Source: Flectobacillus rivi | Lineage (GTDB): Bacteria > Bacteroidota > Bacteroidia > Cytophagales > Spirosomataceae | NCBI RefSeq assembly: GCF_030056655.1 | Contig: NZ_JASHIE010000022.1 | Location: 50,809-114,808, forward strand | Length of the DNA stretch: 64,000 nucleotides | Direction: 5' to 3' | Shown: piece by piece, positions 36,913 to 45,284 of the stretch | Layout: every line of letters begins with the position of its first letter | Position numbering within the stretch: position 1 is the first letter of the stretch | The notes under the pieces: model-generated | The model's input: only the letters and a program-made list of their open reading frames with translations | What the model was told of the DNA's origin: nothing | Database searches by the model: none | Translations under genes and position numbers: made by a program

Positions 36913-38364
36913 TTACTTATTTATGATTGATAACAATTGACTTACCGCAGGCTCAGAAGCTTTTAAGATAATATTAGGTGCAATACCTAATACAATCACC
37001 AATACAGCAATCGGCAATAAAGTAGCTCTTTCGGTTAAACCAAGGTCTTCAAAACCTTCAGTCAAAGACGTTGTAGTACCAAACATTGATTTTTGCACTA
37101 AGCGCAACATATATACCGCACCAAGGATAATCGTAAGTCCTGCAACTGCTCCCATCCAAGCATTGTATTCAAATACCCCTTTCAACAACAAGAACTCACC
37201 AACGAATCCATTTGTCAATGGTAGAGCTACTGAGCCTAACATAATGATGATAAAGAATACAGTCAATTGTGGAGTAGTTTGAGTAATACCTCCTAAGCTA
37301 GATAATTCACGAGATTTGGTACGTTGCTGGATAATTTCTACGACAAAGAACAAACCAACTACGTTGATACCGTGCGCAAGCATTTGAATCAACGAACCTT
37401 GAATACCATCCAAGTTGCCAGAGAAAATACCTGCTGCCATTAAGCCAACGTGTGCAAATGAAGAATAGGCAATCAAACGTTTCATGTCTCTTTGCTGAAT
37501 AGCGATAATCGAACCATATACGATTCCGATAATGGCCAAAACTACTGCAACTGTTCCCCAAGCTTTAACACCTAGTGGAGCAATTGGCAACAACAAACGA
37601 ATCAAACCATAAGTACCCATTTTCAACATAATACCTGACAATAACATCGTTCCAGCTGTTGGTGCTTCAACGTATGTGTCTGGTTGCCATGTGTGAAATG
37701 GAAATAGAGGCATCTTAATCGCAAAGGCAATAAAGAACGCCCAGAAAATAAAGCCTTGTTGCGAAGCGTCAAGTAACCTTGCTGTTTCGTACAATGCTGT
37801 AATTTCAGAACTATGTGTTGGAGTTTTGATATATAAATAAACCAAAGCCAACAGCATGAACAATGACCCAAAAATAGTATAGACAAAAAACTTGAAAGTT
37901 ACTTTAACTCTATTTTCGCCACCCCAAATTGCGGCAATAAAATAAATAGGGATAAGAGCTGCTTCGAAGAAGAAATAAAACAAGAACGCGTCTTTTGCAG
38001 TAAATACTCCCACTAAACCCGCTTGCATAAACAAGATGAGTGAATAGAAAGTAGATGCTTTTTCGTAATTGTTTTGAAAAGTTGATAGAATAATAAAAGG
38101 TACTACCAATGTTGTAAGGCTCACCAAAATAAGGCTGATGCCATCGATACCCACTGAGAATTTGATGCCTGCTGATGCGATCCAATTATACGATACGCCA
38201 AACTGGCTGGTAGCGTCTGGTACAAAAGCAAAAAACGTATAAGCTCCTAAAGCTAGCTCGACTAATGCGGCTACCAAAGCTATAACTTTCGCATTTTCTC
38301 CTTTCGTGCTAAGGGTCAACAACCCTGCGATAATGGGAAGAAGTATGAGTGTAAGTGTTAACAT
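36913..38364 (-). CDS. nuoM: NADH-quinone oxidoreductase subunit M
   Basis: 483 residues, 14 helices, second antiporter-like subunit. Diagnostic motifs: FYFFFEAALIPIYF with the channel Glu, FAIKMPLFPFHTWQPDTYVE, YSSFAHVGLMAAG, and FVGEFLLLKGVF. It is 75 nt after nuoL. Its short upstream region contains the 10-mer AACAGATAAC on the minus strand (38374-38383), discussed in the findings. Confidence 0.98.
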   Translation of the reverse strand: MLTLTLILLPIIAGLLTLSTKGENAKVIALVAALVELALGAYTFFAFVPDATSQFGVSYNWIASAGIKFSVGIDGISLILVSLTTLVVPFIILSTFQNNYEKASTFYSLILFMQAGLVGVFTAKDAFLFYFFFEAALIPIYFIAAIWGGENRVKVTFKFFVYTIFGSLFMLLALVYLYIKTPTHSSEITALYETARLLDASQQGFIFWAFFIAFAIKMPLFPFHTWQPDTYVEAPTAGTMLLSGIMLKMGTYGLIRLLLPIAPLGVKAWGTVAVVLAIIGIVYGSIIAIQQRDMKRLIAYSSFAHVGLMAAGIFSGNLDGIQGSLIQMLAHGINVVGLFFVVEIIQQRTKSRELSSLGGITQTTPQLTVFFIIIMLGSVALPLTNGFVGEFLLLKGVFEYNAWMGAVAGLTIILGAVYMLRLVQKSMFGTTTSLTEGFEDLGLTERATLLPIAVLVIVLGIAPNIILKASEPAVSQLLSIINK

Positions 38365-38439
38365 TATAAAAACGTTATCTGTTAATCATTCTATTTAGAA
38401 AAACTGTTCGGAAAACAGCTGAATACCTGAGGGGAAATA

Positions 38440-40341
38440 TTAACCTAAAATGAAGATTCTTAAACCCCAGATCAACATCACGGCAATCGAAATTACCATC
38501 GCGAAGATATAATAACCCGTTGTACCATTTTGTAGCAAACGTGCTTCGCCAGAGATACCTTTTACCAATTTGCCAATTCCTTCAACAATTAAGTCGATAA
38601 CTAAGAATTCAACAAATGAGTGTAATATATTCGAAAGCGCTGTGATTGGTTTTACAAATACTGTGTCATATAATTCGTCGATATAGTACTTGTTATAAAC
38701 CACTTTTTGAAGACCCGTTTCGGTACCATCTGCCTCTGGAACTGCTTTTTTGCTCACATAAATTACATAAGCAACTGCCGCAGAAACTAGTGCTGCTATT
38801 ACAGAAACAATCATCAACATTTTTTCTGTAGCTTCGTCTGGTGCATGAGCTGCTACATGACTTTGTGCAAACAATGGCTCCATAAAAGTGGCAAGACTTG
38901 CATGTCCTCCAAAAATATGTGGTAAGTTGAAGAAACCACCTGCTGCCGAAAGTACTGCCAAAATCATTAATGGAGCAGTCATGGCAATTGGTGATTCATG
39001 CAAATGATGCTCTTGTTCGTGCGTTCCTCTGAATTCTCCAAAGAATGTCAAGAACAACAATCTGAACATATAGAATGATGTCATCATTGAACCTGCCAAT
39101 GCCAATACCCACATCAATTTGTTGTGCTCGTACACATGAGCCAAAATTTCATCTTTTGAGAAGAAACCTGCAAATGGAGGAATACCAGAAATCGCAATTG
39201 TAGCAATCAAGAAAGTAATGAAGGTAATTGGTAATTTTTTGCGCAAACCACCCATTGAACGAATATCTTGTTCATCAGACATAGCGTGGATTACCGAACC
39301 TGCACCCAAGAACAACAATGCCTTGAAGAATGCGTGAGTCATTACGTGGAAGAAAGAAGAGCTATAAGCCATTACACCTAAGCCCATAAACATATATCCT
39401 AACTGCGAAACAGTTGAATAAGCCAATACTTTTTTGATGTCGTTTTGTAACAAACCAATTGATGCTGCCAACAATGCTGTTGCTGTACCAACCCATCCAA
39501 TCACTTCAAGCGTTTCTGGAGAAAGGCTATACAATACATTAGAACGGATAATCATGTAGATACCCGCAGTTACCATCGTTGCTGCGTGGATCAAGGCTGA
39601 TACTGGAGTTGGTCCCGCCATCGCGTCAGGCAACCAAGTGTACAATGGAATCTGCGCTGATTTACCCATTGCACCAACAAACAACAATAGCGTGATGTAC
39701 ATCAATGTTTTGTCTCCTGACTCATAACCACCTTCAGCTACTTTGCTAAATACGTCAGCGTATTCAACCGTACCAAAGTGTGTGATAATAAGGAATATAC
39801 CTAACAAAAAGCCTAAGTCACCAATACGGTTCATAATAAAGGCTTTACGTGCAGCATTACCGTAGTTGGTGTTTTTGTTCCAGAAACCAATCAACAAATA
39901 AGAACACAAACCTACGCCTTCCCAACCGATAAACATTACCACGTAGTTTGAACCCAATACCAACAAGAGCATGAAGAACAAGAAAAGGTTTAAGAAAGCA
40001 AAAAACTTTCCAAAACCTTCATCGTGGTGCATATAACCAATTGAGTATATGTGAATCAAAGAACCAACTCCTGTGATAATCAACAACATCAACAAGGACA
40101 ATTGGTCGATTTGAAATGACATCGAAATGTTTAAATCTCCGATGGTAATCCAGTCGAAGATATGCGCAACTTCTGGCTGTCCAGAAAAGTTGAGGAACAG
40201 ACTAAGCGCACAGGCAAACGAAGCCAACGCTGCCGCCGAGCCAATTACACCAACTAATGATTTTGGAACACGACGGAATCCGAGTCCGTTGATCAAAAAA
40301 CCGATTAGTGGAAAAAGGGGGATAAGTACTGCTAATGACAT
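38440..40341 (-). CDS. nuoL: NADH-quinone oxidoreductase subunit L
   Basis: 633 residues, the largest antiporter-like subunit, with the long C-terminal helix that runs along the membrane arm. Motifs: FIGWEGVGLCSYLLIGFW (channel Glu), MGKSAQIPLYTWLPDAMAGP, STVSQLGYMFMGLG, FFKALLFLGAGSVIHAM and GFFSKDEIL. About 15-16 helices. Slightly longer than E. coli NuoL because of a loop with HEQEHHLHESPIA and HVAAHAPDEATEK. 67 nt separate it from nuoK. Confidence 0.98.
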   Translation of the reverse strand: MSLAVLIPLFPLIGFLINGLGFRRVPKSLVGVIGSAAALASFACALSLFLNFSGQPEVAHIFDWITIGDLNISMSFQIDQLSLLMLLIITGVGSLIHIYSIGYMHHDEGFGKFFAFLNLFLFFMLLLVLGSNYVVMFIGWEGVGLCSYLLIGFWNKNTNYGNAARKAFIMNRIGDLGFLLGIFLIITHFGTVEYADVFSKVAEGGYESGDKTLMYITLLLFVGAMGKSAQIPLYTWLPDAMAGPTPVSALIHAATMVTAGIYMIIRSNVLYSLSPETLEVIGWVGTATALLAASIGLLQNDIKKVLAYSTVSQLGYMFMGLGVMAYSSSFFHVMTHAFFKALLFLGAGSVIHAMSDEQDIRSMGGLRKKLPITFITFLIATIAISGIPPFAGFFSKDEILAHVYEHNKLMWVLALAGSMMTSFYMFRLLFLTFFGEFRGTHEQEHHLHESPIAMTAPLMILAVLSAAGGFFNLPHIFGGHASLATFMEPLFAQSHVAAHAPDEATEKMLMIVSVIAALVSAAVAYVIYVSKKAVPEADGTETGLQKVVYNKYYIDELYDTVFVKPITALSNILHSFVEFLVIDLIVEGIGKLVKGISGEARLLQNGTTGYYIFAMVISIAVMLIWGLRIFILG

Positions 40342-40408
40342 AATTTTTAGAGCTATAAGCAGTGAGCCTTGTCGTCAATAATCTATGACAAATACTCACA
40401 CCTGATAA

Positions 40409-40738
40409 TTACCACTTTAATTTATTCAAAATACCTACATCAATTGATTGAATATTGCGATAAATCATCACAATGATGGCCAAACCTACCGCTACTTCGG
40501 CAGCTGCCACAGCCATGATAAAGAATACAAATACTTGCCCAGTCGGGTCAGCTTTGTACGAAGAAAAGGCTGCTAAAAGAAGATTGGCTGCATTTAGCAT
40601 CAATTCGACTGACATAAAGATGATGATTGCATTTCGGCGTGTTAATACTCCAATAATGCCGATACAAAATAAAGCCGTGCTGAACCAAACATAGTTGTTC
40701 AGAGGAATTTGTCGGATAACGTCAGGTATTTGTTGCAT
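40409..40738 (-). CDS. nuoK: NADH-quinone oxidoreductase subunit K
   Basis: 109 residues, three helices with the two buried glutamates: FMSVELMLNAANLLL and AAAEVAVGLAIIVMIYR. First gene of the visible nuo run. No nuoJ or other complex I gene lies upstream; the neighbour is an unrelated exonuclease on the same strand, 233 nt away. A candidate -7 box is at 40892-40899. Confidence 0.97.
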   Translation of the reverse strand: MQQIPDVIRQIPLNNYVWFSTALFCIGIIGVLTRRNAIIIFMSVELMLNAANLLLAAFSSYKADPTGQVFVFFIMAVAAAEVAVGLAIIVMIYRNIQSIDVGILNKLKW

Positions 40739-40891
40739 AAGTCTTTAAGTTTGATGAATAGATAAAGCCTATTTCTTTGGTTTTTTGTCAAACTAAGAAA
40801 TAATAGATTCGTCTAAACATTCAACTTTAAATGGTTAACCTCGAAGTGCGAGGCTCATTTATAGTTCTTACAGTTTTCGGAAAATTCGGGG

Positions 40892-40899
40892 CAAAAATA
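40892..40899 (-). promoter_or_regulatory. candidate -7 box for the nuoKLMN-gtrA operon
   Basis: Minus-strand TATTTTTG (TAnnTTTG match) about 150 nt before nuoK. It would give a long leader, and -33 is not clear. Confidence 0.33.
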
Positions 40900-40971
40900 A
40901 GGAATATGTTTGAAAAGTCGCTAAAATATGAACCAAATACAAGCGGTTTTTCATTATAATTATTTTCCCTA

Positions 40972-41787
40972 TTAACGATTATTAAAAGCTCGTAACTTTA
41001 TCTCGGTAAGTTTTCGCTTAGTATCCAATGGAAAATCACCTTTCATCATCCAATCATAATACGATGGCTCGTCCTTAAGTACTTGTACTACAGGCTTTCC
41101 AGCGTGTTTTCCAAAGTTGATTACTTCTACGCCTTCACGATTGAACACGATTCTTTGCGCAAAATCTACCAGTTTGGCAGAAGTTAACTCATGAAGCGCA
41201 TCCATGTCGTTTTTGACTGGGACAAAATCTTCTCCTTTTTCATTTTTGATTACTACTCCTTCATATCGTTTAACCTGAGCATTCAAAATTTCTAAAGTTG
41301 CAATTGTATCGGCTTCGGCTGAGTGAGCATCAATGAGCTCTTTACTACAATAAAACTTGTAAGCTGCCGAAAGGTTTCGAGGTTCCATCATGTGGAAAAT
41401 TCTTTGAGCATCAATAAGACGACGGTTTTTGACATCGAATTCTACATCATTGCGCAAAAATTCTTCAACCAACATCGGCACATCAAAGCGATTTGAGTTG
41501 AAACCTGCTAAGTCACAACCCTCCAAGAATTGAGCCATAGATTTGGCAATTTGTTTGAACGATGGCTCATTAGCTACATCGTCGTCATAAATACCGTGTA
41601 CCATCGATGACTCCACTGGAATAGGCATTCCTGGATTGACACGACGGGTTTTGACCGTTACTGTCCCATCGATATTGGCTTTTGCAATACTGATTTCGAC
41701 GATACGGTCTTTGATAACATTCACGCCTGTTGTTTCTAAATCGAAAAAGGCGAGTGGCTTGCGAAGGTTTAATTGATGTGTAAGCAT
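40972..41787 (-). CDS. 3'-5' exonuclease, DnaQ-like (DEDDh)
   Basis: 271 residues. The exonuclease core has ExoI FFDLETTGVNVIKDRIVEIS, ExoII ...CDLAGFNSNRFDVPMLVEEF and ExoIII HSAEADTIATLEIL (His and Asp of DEDDh). The C-terminal 80 residues (NFGKHAGKPVVQVLKDEPSY followed by YDWMMKGDFP) form the small DUF3820-type domain found beside such exonucleases. It may act in DNA repair or as a proofreading-like activity; it is not fused to a polymerase. Single gene with its own -7 box (TAACTTTG, 41819-41826). Confidence 0.93.
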   Translation of the reverse strand: MLTHQLNLRKPLAFFDLETTGVNVIKDRIVEISIAKANIDGTVTVKTRRVNPGMPIPVESSMVHGIYDDDVANEPSFKQIAKSMAQFLEGCDLAGFNSNRFDVPMLVEEFLRNDVEFDVKNRRLIDAQRIFHMMEPRNLSAAYKFYCSKELIDAHSAEADTIATLEILNAQVKRYEGVVIKNEKGEDFVPVKNDMDALHELTSAKLVDFAQRIVFNREGVEVINFGKHAGKPVVQVLKDEPSYYDWMMKGDFPLDTKRKLTEIKLRAFNNR

Positions 41788-42118
41788 AAGGCTAGCCCTC
41801 AGGTGAGATGAGGCTTTGCAAAGTTAGAGAAAATATAGTTGATTCCTGTGTTGGGTTTCACTTCTTATTTCTATTTTTGGCAAAACATAACAAAAAATGA
41901 GTATTTTCAGTTATCCTACTAGATTGATTTTGCACTACGTTTGTTACTAATAGTTGAATAAACAATATCAAAAGACTTTTCAATAAGTTCGAAGTGATTA
42001 GTCAAAAGCAATGGTGAGCGCCTGATAGTTTAAAATGGGTATCCTAATTTTACACATCGCCGTCCACTCAATCATTATTTATCACCCTTAGTATCCAGCA
42101 AGGTAGTTGGATTAAAGT
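41788..42118. other. divergent intergenic region, exonuclease / polyprenyl synthase
   Basis: 331 bp. It contains the minus-strand TAACTTTG box (41819-41826) 32 nt before the exonuclease ATG. No reading frame, repeat or hairpin was recognised in the rest. Confidence 0.5.
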
Positions 42119-43090
42119 ATGACCACAAAACAGTTTATCCAAGCTTTAGAAGAAGAATTTCAGCAACAACAATATGGGCAATCGCCTGTTGAACTTTATG
42201 AGCCCATTCGTTATTTGATGTCTTTGGGTGGAAAGCGCCTACGTCCACTTATGACCTTGATGTCAACAGCCTTATTTACAGACGAATGGCAAAAAGCAAT
42301 CAAGCCAGCTACTGCCGTAGAAGTTTTCCACAATTTTACTTTGATGCACGACGATATTATGGATAAAGCTCCTTTGCGTCGTGGAAAACCAACTGTTCAT
42401 GCCAAATGGAATGACAATACTGCAATCCTCTCGGGCGATGTGATGTTGGTGCAAGCGTATGAGTTGATGCTTTTTGTAGAAGATAAAAACTTGAAAAAAG
42501 CATTGAAACGCTTTAATCGTACTGCTGCTGAAGTTTGTGAAGGACAGCAATTTGATATGAATTTTGAGACTCGTGAAAATGTCACAGAGGAAGAATATAT
42601 CGAAATGATTCGCCTAAAAACAAGTGTTCTATTAGGTTTTGCATTAGAATTAGGCGGTATCATTGGTGGAGCAAGCGATAAAACCTGCCAAACTTTATAC
42701 GATTTGGGTATTAATATTGGTTTAGGTTTTCAGTTAAAAGACGATGTCTTGGATGTTTATGGCGATCCTGTAAAATTTGGTAAGCAAGTAGGAGGCGATA
42801 TTATTTCCAACAAAAAAACTTATATGCTTATCGAAGCATTGAGCTCAGCAACTGGCGAAACTAAAGCACAACTCGAACATTGGTTATCTTTAAAAGATTT
42901 TGATCCAGCCGAAAAGGTAAACGCTGTACGAGGTATTTATGATCAATTGGGAATTCGTCAATTGGCAGAGGCCAAAATAAATGAGTACTTTGAAAAAGCT
43001 TTTGATTTATTAGATAGCCTGAAAGTTGAAGCAGAGCGCAAAGCCGAGTTGAGAGCTTTTGCTAATATTTTGATTGATAGGGAAGTTTAG
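42119..43090 (+). CDS. polyprenyl synthetase (trans-isoprenyl diphosphate synthase)
   Basis: 323 residues. It condenses isopentenyl diphosphate onto an allylic primer to make the polyprenyl chain, in this phylum probably for menaquinone. The first Asp-rich motif is DDIMD at 78-82 followed by RRGKPTVH; GGKRLRPLM lies upstream of it and the second motif LKDDVLDVYGD is near 207-217. Residues ahead of the first DDxxD (NFTLM) are bulky, and the exact chain length cannot be called. Related steps dxs and dxr also lie in this window. A terminator-like hairpin follows. Confidence 0.95.
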   Translation: MTTKQFIQALEEEFQQQQYGQSPVELYEPIRYLMSLGGKRLRPLMTLMSTALFTDEWQKAIKPATAVEVFHNFTLMHDDIMDKAPLRRGKPTVHAKWNDNTAILSGDVMLVQAYELMLFVEDKNLKKALKRFNRTAAEVCEGQQFDMNFETRENVTEEEYIEMIRLKTSVLLGFALELGGIIGGASDKTCQTLYDLGINIGLGFQLKDDVLDVYGDPVKFGKQVGGDIISNKKTYMLIEALSSATGETKAQLEHWLSLKDFDPAEKVNAVRGIYDQLGIRQLAEAKINEYFEKAFDLLDSLKVEAERKAELRAFANILIDREV

Positions 43091-43188
43091 TTTAAATTTG
43101 CATAGACACAAGTATAAGCTAAGCTACAGATAAATGCTTTATGCTTAATTTTCATAGAGTCTATACACTCAACAATAAAAACTTTATG

Positions 43189-43218
43189 AACAGTCGGCCT
43201 TGGTCTGACTGTTTTTAT
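43189..43218 (+). terminator. terminator downstream of polyprenyl synthase gene
   Basis: AACAGTC, 11-nt loop, GACTGTT then TTTATTTT. 17 nt before the third rhomboid ATG. Confidence 0.7.
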
Positions 43219-43234
43219 TTTCATTTAATAACAA

Positions 43235-43867
43235 ATGGCAGATTTATCTCTAAATGAAATACTCATCCTGATAACAGTGCTTGTTAGTATTTTAGCCTTC
43301 CGTAACTATGAGCTTTTGGGAAAGCTTTTAATGAACCCTTATTTAATCAATCGTCGACAAGAGTATTGGCGTTTTATTACTTCTGGTTTTGTTCATGCCG
43401 ACTTTGGACATTTGTTTTTTAACATGTTCACCCTCTTCTCATTTGGGAATATGATGGAGTCGGTATATAATCAAATTTCTCCTGGCAATGGGCCTTTTCT
43501 CTATTTATTACTATACATAGGAGGAATCATTGTGTCGGACTTGCCTTCTTTTTTCAAGCACAAAAACAACTTTAATTATAATTCCTTAGGTGCATCGGGC
43601 GGTGTATCGAGTGTATTGTTTGCTGCAATTTTGTTTGCTCCAACGCAGAGCCTGCATATCTATGGGGTAATTCCAGTGCCAGCGGTACTTTTTGCACTAC
43701 TTTACACATGGTATTCCATTTATATGTCACGCCGAAGTATGGACAATATCAATCACGATGCGCATTTATATGGGGCGTTGTATGGCGTGATTATTACGAT
43801 TATTATTTATCCAAAAGTCCTCATGATTTTTACTGAGCAAGTATTGGACTGGCTTCGAGGATTTTAA
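43235..43867 (+). CDS. rhomboid family intramembrane serine protease
   Basis: 210 residues, compact six-helix form without tail. HADFGHLFFNMFTLFSFG (TM2 His/Asn), catalytic Ser in SLGASGGVSSVLFAA, and catalytic His in HDAHLYGALYG. It differs clearly from the two rhomboids at 20-22 kb and lies on the opposite strand. The next gene is dxr; a long inverted repeat (43869-43937) separates them. Confidence 0.94.
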   Translation: MADLSLNEILILITVLVSILAFRNYELLGKLLMNPYLINRRQEYWRFITSGFVHADFGHLFFNMFTLFSFGNMMESVYNQISPGNGPFLYLLLYIGGIIVSDLPSFFKHKNNFNYNSLGASGGVSSVLFAAILFAPTQSLHIYGVIPVPAVLFALLYTWYSIYMSRRSMDNINHDAHLYGALYGVIITIIIYPKVLMIFTEQVLDWLRGF

Positions 43868-43868
43868 G

Positions 43869-43937
43869 TATGAGTGGTGAATTTTGAATGCAAAATATTT
43901 ATACTCACAACTTTTCACTCAAAATTCATCACTCATA
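43869..43937. repeat. 19-bp inverted repeat between rhomboid 3 and dxr
   Basis: TATGAGTGGTGAATTTTGA (43869-43887) and TCAAAATTCATCACTCATA (43919-43937) pair over 19 positions with one G-T wobble; loop 31 nt. No T-run follows, so it is not a standard terminator. Confidence 0.75.
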
Positions 43938-43995
43938 GAACCCTCCAACTATCTGAGTACAACAAACAGAATAGATTGTTTCATCATTAAGATTT

Positions 43996-45147
43996 ATGCA
44001 AAAAAGGAATATTGCCATTTTAGGTTCGACAGGTTCGATTGGCACACAAGCCCTCGAAGTAATTCAGGCGAATCCTACTATTTTTGAAGTAGAAGTACTA
44101 ACAGCTCAAAGTAACGCCCAGTTGTTGATAGAACAAGCGATTGCTTTTCGCCCTAATTGTGTTGTAATAGGCAACGAGGCTTTATATAATCAAGTTCTTG
44201 ATGCGCTTGACCCACATGGGATTAAAGTATATGCAGGACCCAAAGCCCTTGAGTCTGTTGTACAAATGGAGGCTATTGATATAGTGCTGACTTCTATGGT
44301 AGGATATGCAGGCTTATTGCCAACAATCAAAGCTATCGAAGCTGGAAAACATATTGCTTTGGCCAATAAAGAAACTTTGGTAGTTGCGGGAGAGTTAATT
44401 ACTGCTTTAGCACAACAAAAGGGTGTTAATATTTACCCTGTTGATTCAGAACATTCTGCTATTTTCCAATGCTTAGTAGGAGAGTTTCATAATCCAATTG
44501 AAAAGATTATTTTGACTGCCTCAGGTGGTCCTTTTAGAGGAAAAAAACGTGAAGAGCTGGCAAACGTAACAAAGGCTCAAGCATTGAAACATCCTAACTG
44601 GGTGATGGGTGCCAAGATTACCATTGACTCGGCTAGTTTGATGAATAAGGGCTTGGAAGTAATTGAGGCTAAATGGCTTTTTAATCTTAATGCCTCTCAA
44701 ATAGATGTGGTGGTACACCCCCAATCTATCATTCACTCGTTGGTGCAGTTTGAGGATGGTTCTATCAAAGCTCAAATGGGTTTGCCTGATATGAAATTAC
44801 CTATTCAGTTTGCTTTGGGTTTTCCAAACAGACTAAAATCAGACTTCCCTCGTTTTGACTTCATTAATTATCCAAATCTCACATTTGAGCAACCTGATAA
44901 AGAAACATTTCGTAACTTGCAACTAGCATTTGACGCAATGGCTCAAGGTGGAAATATGCCTTGTATCTTGAACGCCGCCAACGAAATTGCCGTGGCTGCT
45001 TTTCTGGAAGATAAAATTGGCTTTTTACAAATGTCAGACTTGCTTGAAACTTGTATGGCAAAAGTTCCGTTTATCAAGCATCCTACTTTGGACGATTATA
45101 TCCAAACTGATGCTGAAACTAGAGCATTTGCAAGCGAAAATCTCTAA
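43996..45147 (+). CDS. dxr: 1-deoxy-D-xylulose-5-phosphate reductoisomerase
   Basis: 383 residues, full length. It converts DXP to MEP with NADPH, the second step of the MEP pathway. NADPH-binding GSTGSIGTQALEVI starts at residue 10. Metal and substrate motifs: ANKETLVVAGEL, VDSEHSAIFQCL (Asp-Ser-Glu-His), TASGGPFRG, LKHPNWVMGAKITIDSASLM and NKGLEVIEA. It starts 128 nt after rhomboid 3, with rseP following 137 nt later on the same strand; this dxr-rseP order is common in bacteria. Confidence 0.98.
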   Translation: MQKRNIAILGSTGSIGTQALEVIQANPTIFEVEVLTAQSNAQLLIEQAIAFRPNCVVIGNEALYNQVLDALDPHGIKVYAGPKALESVVQMEAIDIVLTSMVGYAGLLPTIKAIEAGKHIALANKETLVVAGELITALAQQKGVNIYPVDSEHSAIFQCLVGEFHNPIEKIILTASGGPFRGKKREELANVTKAQALKHPNWVMGAKITIDSASLMNKGLEVIEAKWLFNLNASQIDVVVHPQSIIHSLVQFEDGSIKAQMGLPDMKLPIQFALGFPNRLKSDFPRFDFINYPNLTFEQPDKETFRNLQLAFDAMAQGGNMPCILNAANEIAVAAFLEDKIGFLQMSDLLETCMAKVPFIKHPTLDDYIQTDAETRAFASENL

Positions 45148-45284
45148 GAGTTTATCCACAGGAGAAATAGGAATGTAGATAAAAGTATCGAAAACGAACT
45201 TTCTCAGCTAAATTATATTTTTTAAAACCTTAATAGAAAACAGTATTAGCCTGACAAGTTCGGGCTGGGGCTAAAAGCTAAACA

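Noticed and set aside
37307..38185. Several 80-90 codon frames on the same strand within nuoM
   Set aside because: Out-of-frame shadows of a conserved complex I subunit; no evidence of a frameshift in nuoM.
40840..40860. Small CCTCG/CGAGG hairpin after the exonuclease start region as a terminator
   Set aside because: Stem is only 5 bp and no T-run follows on either strand.
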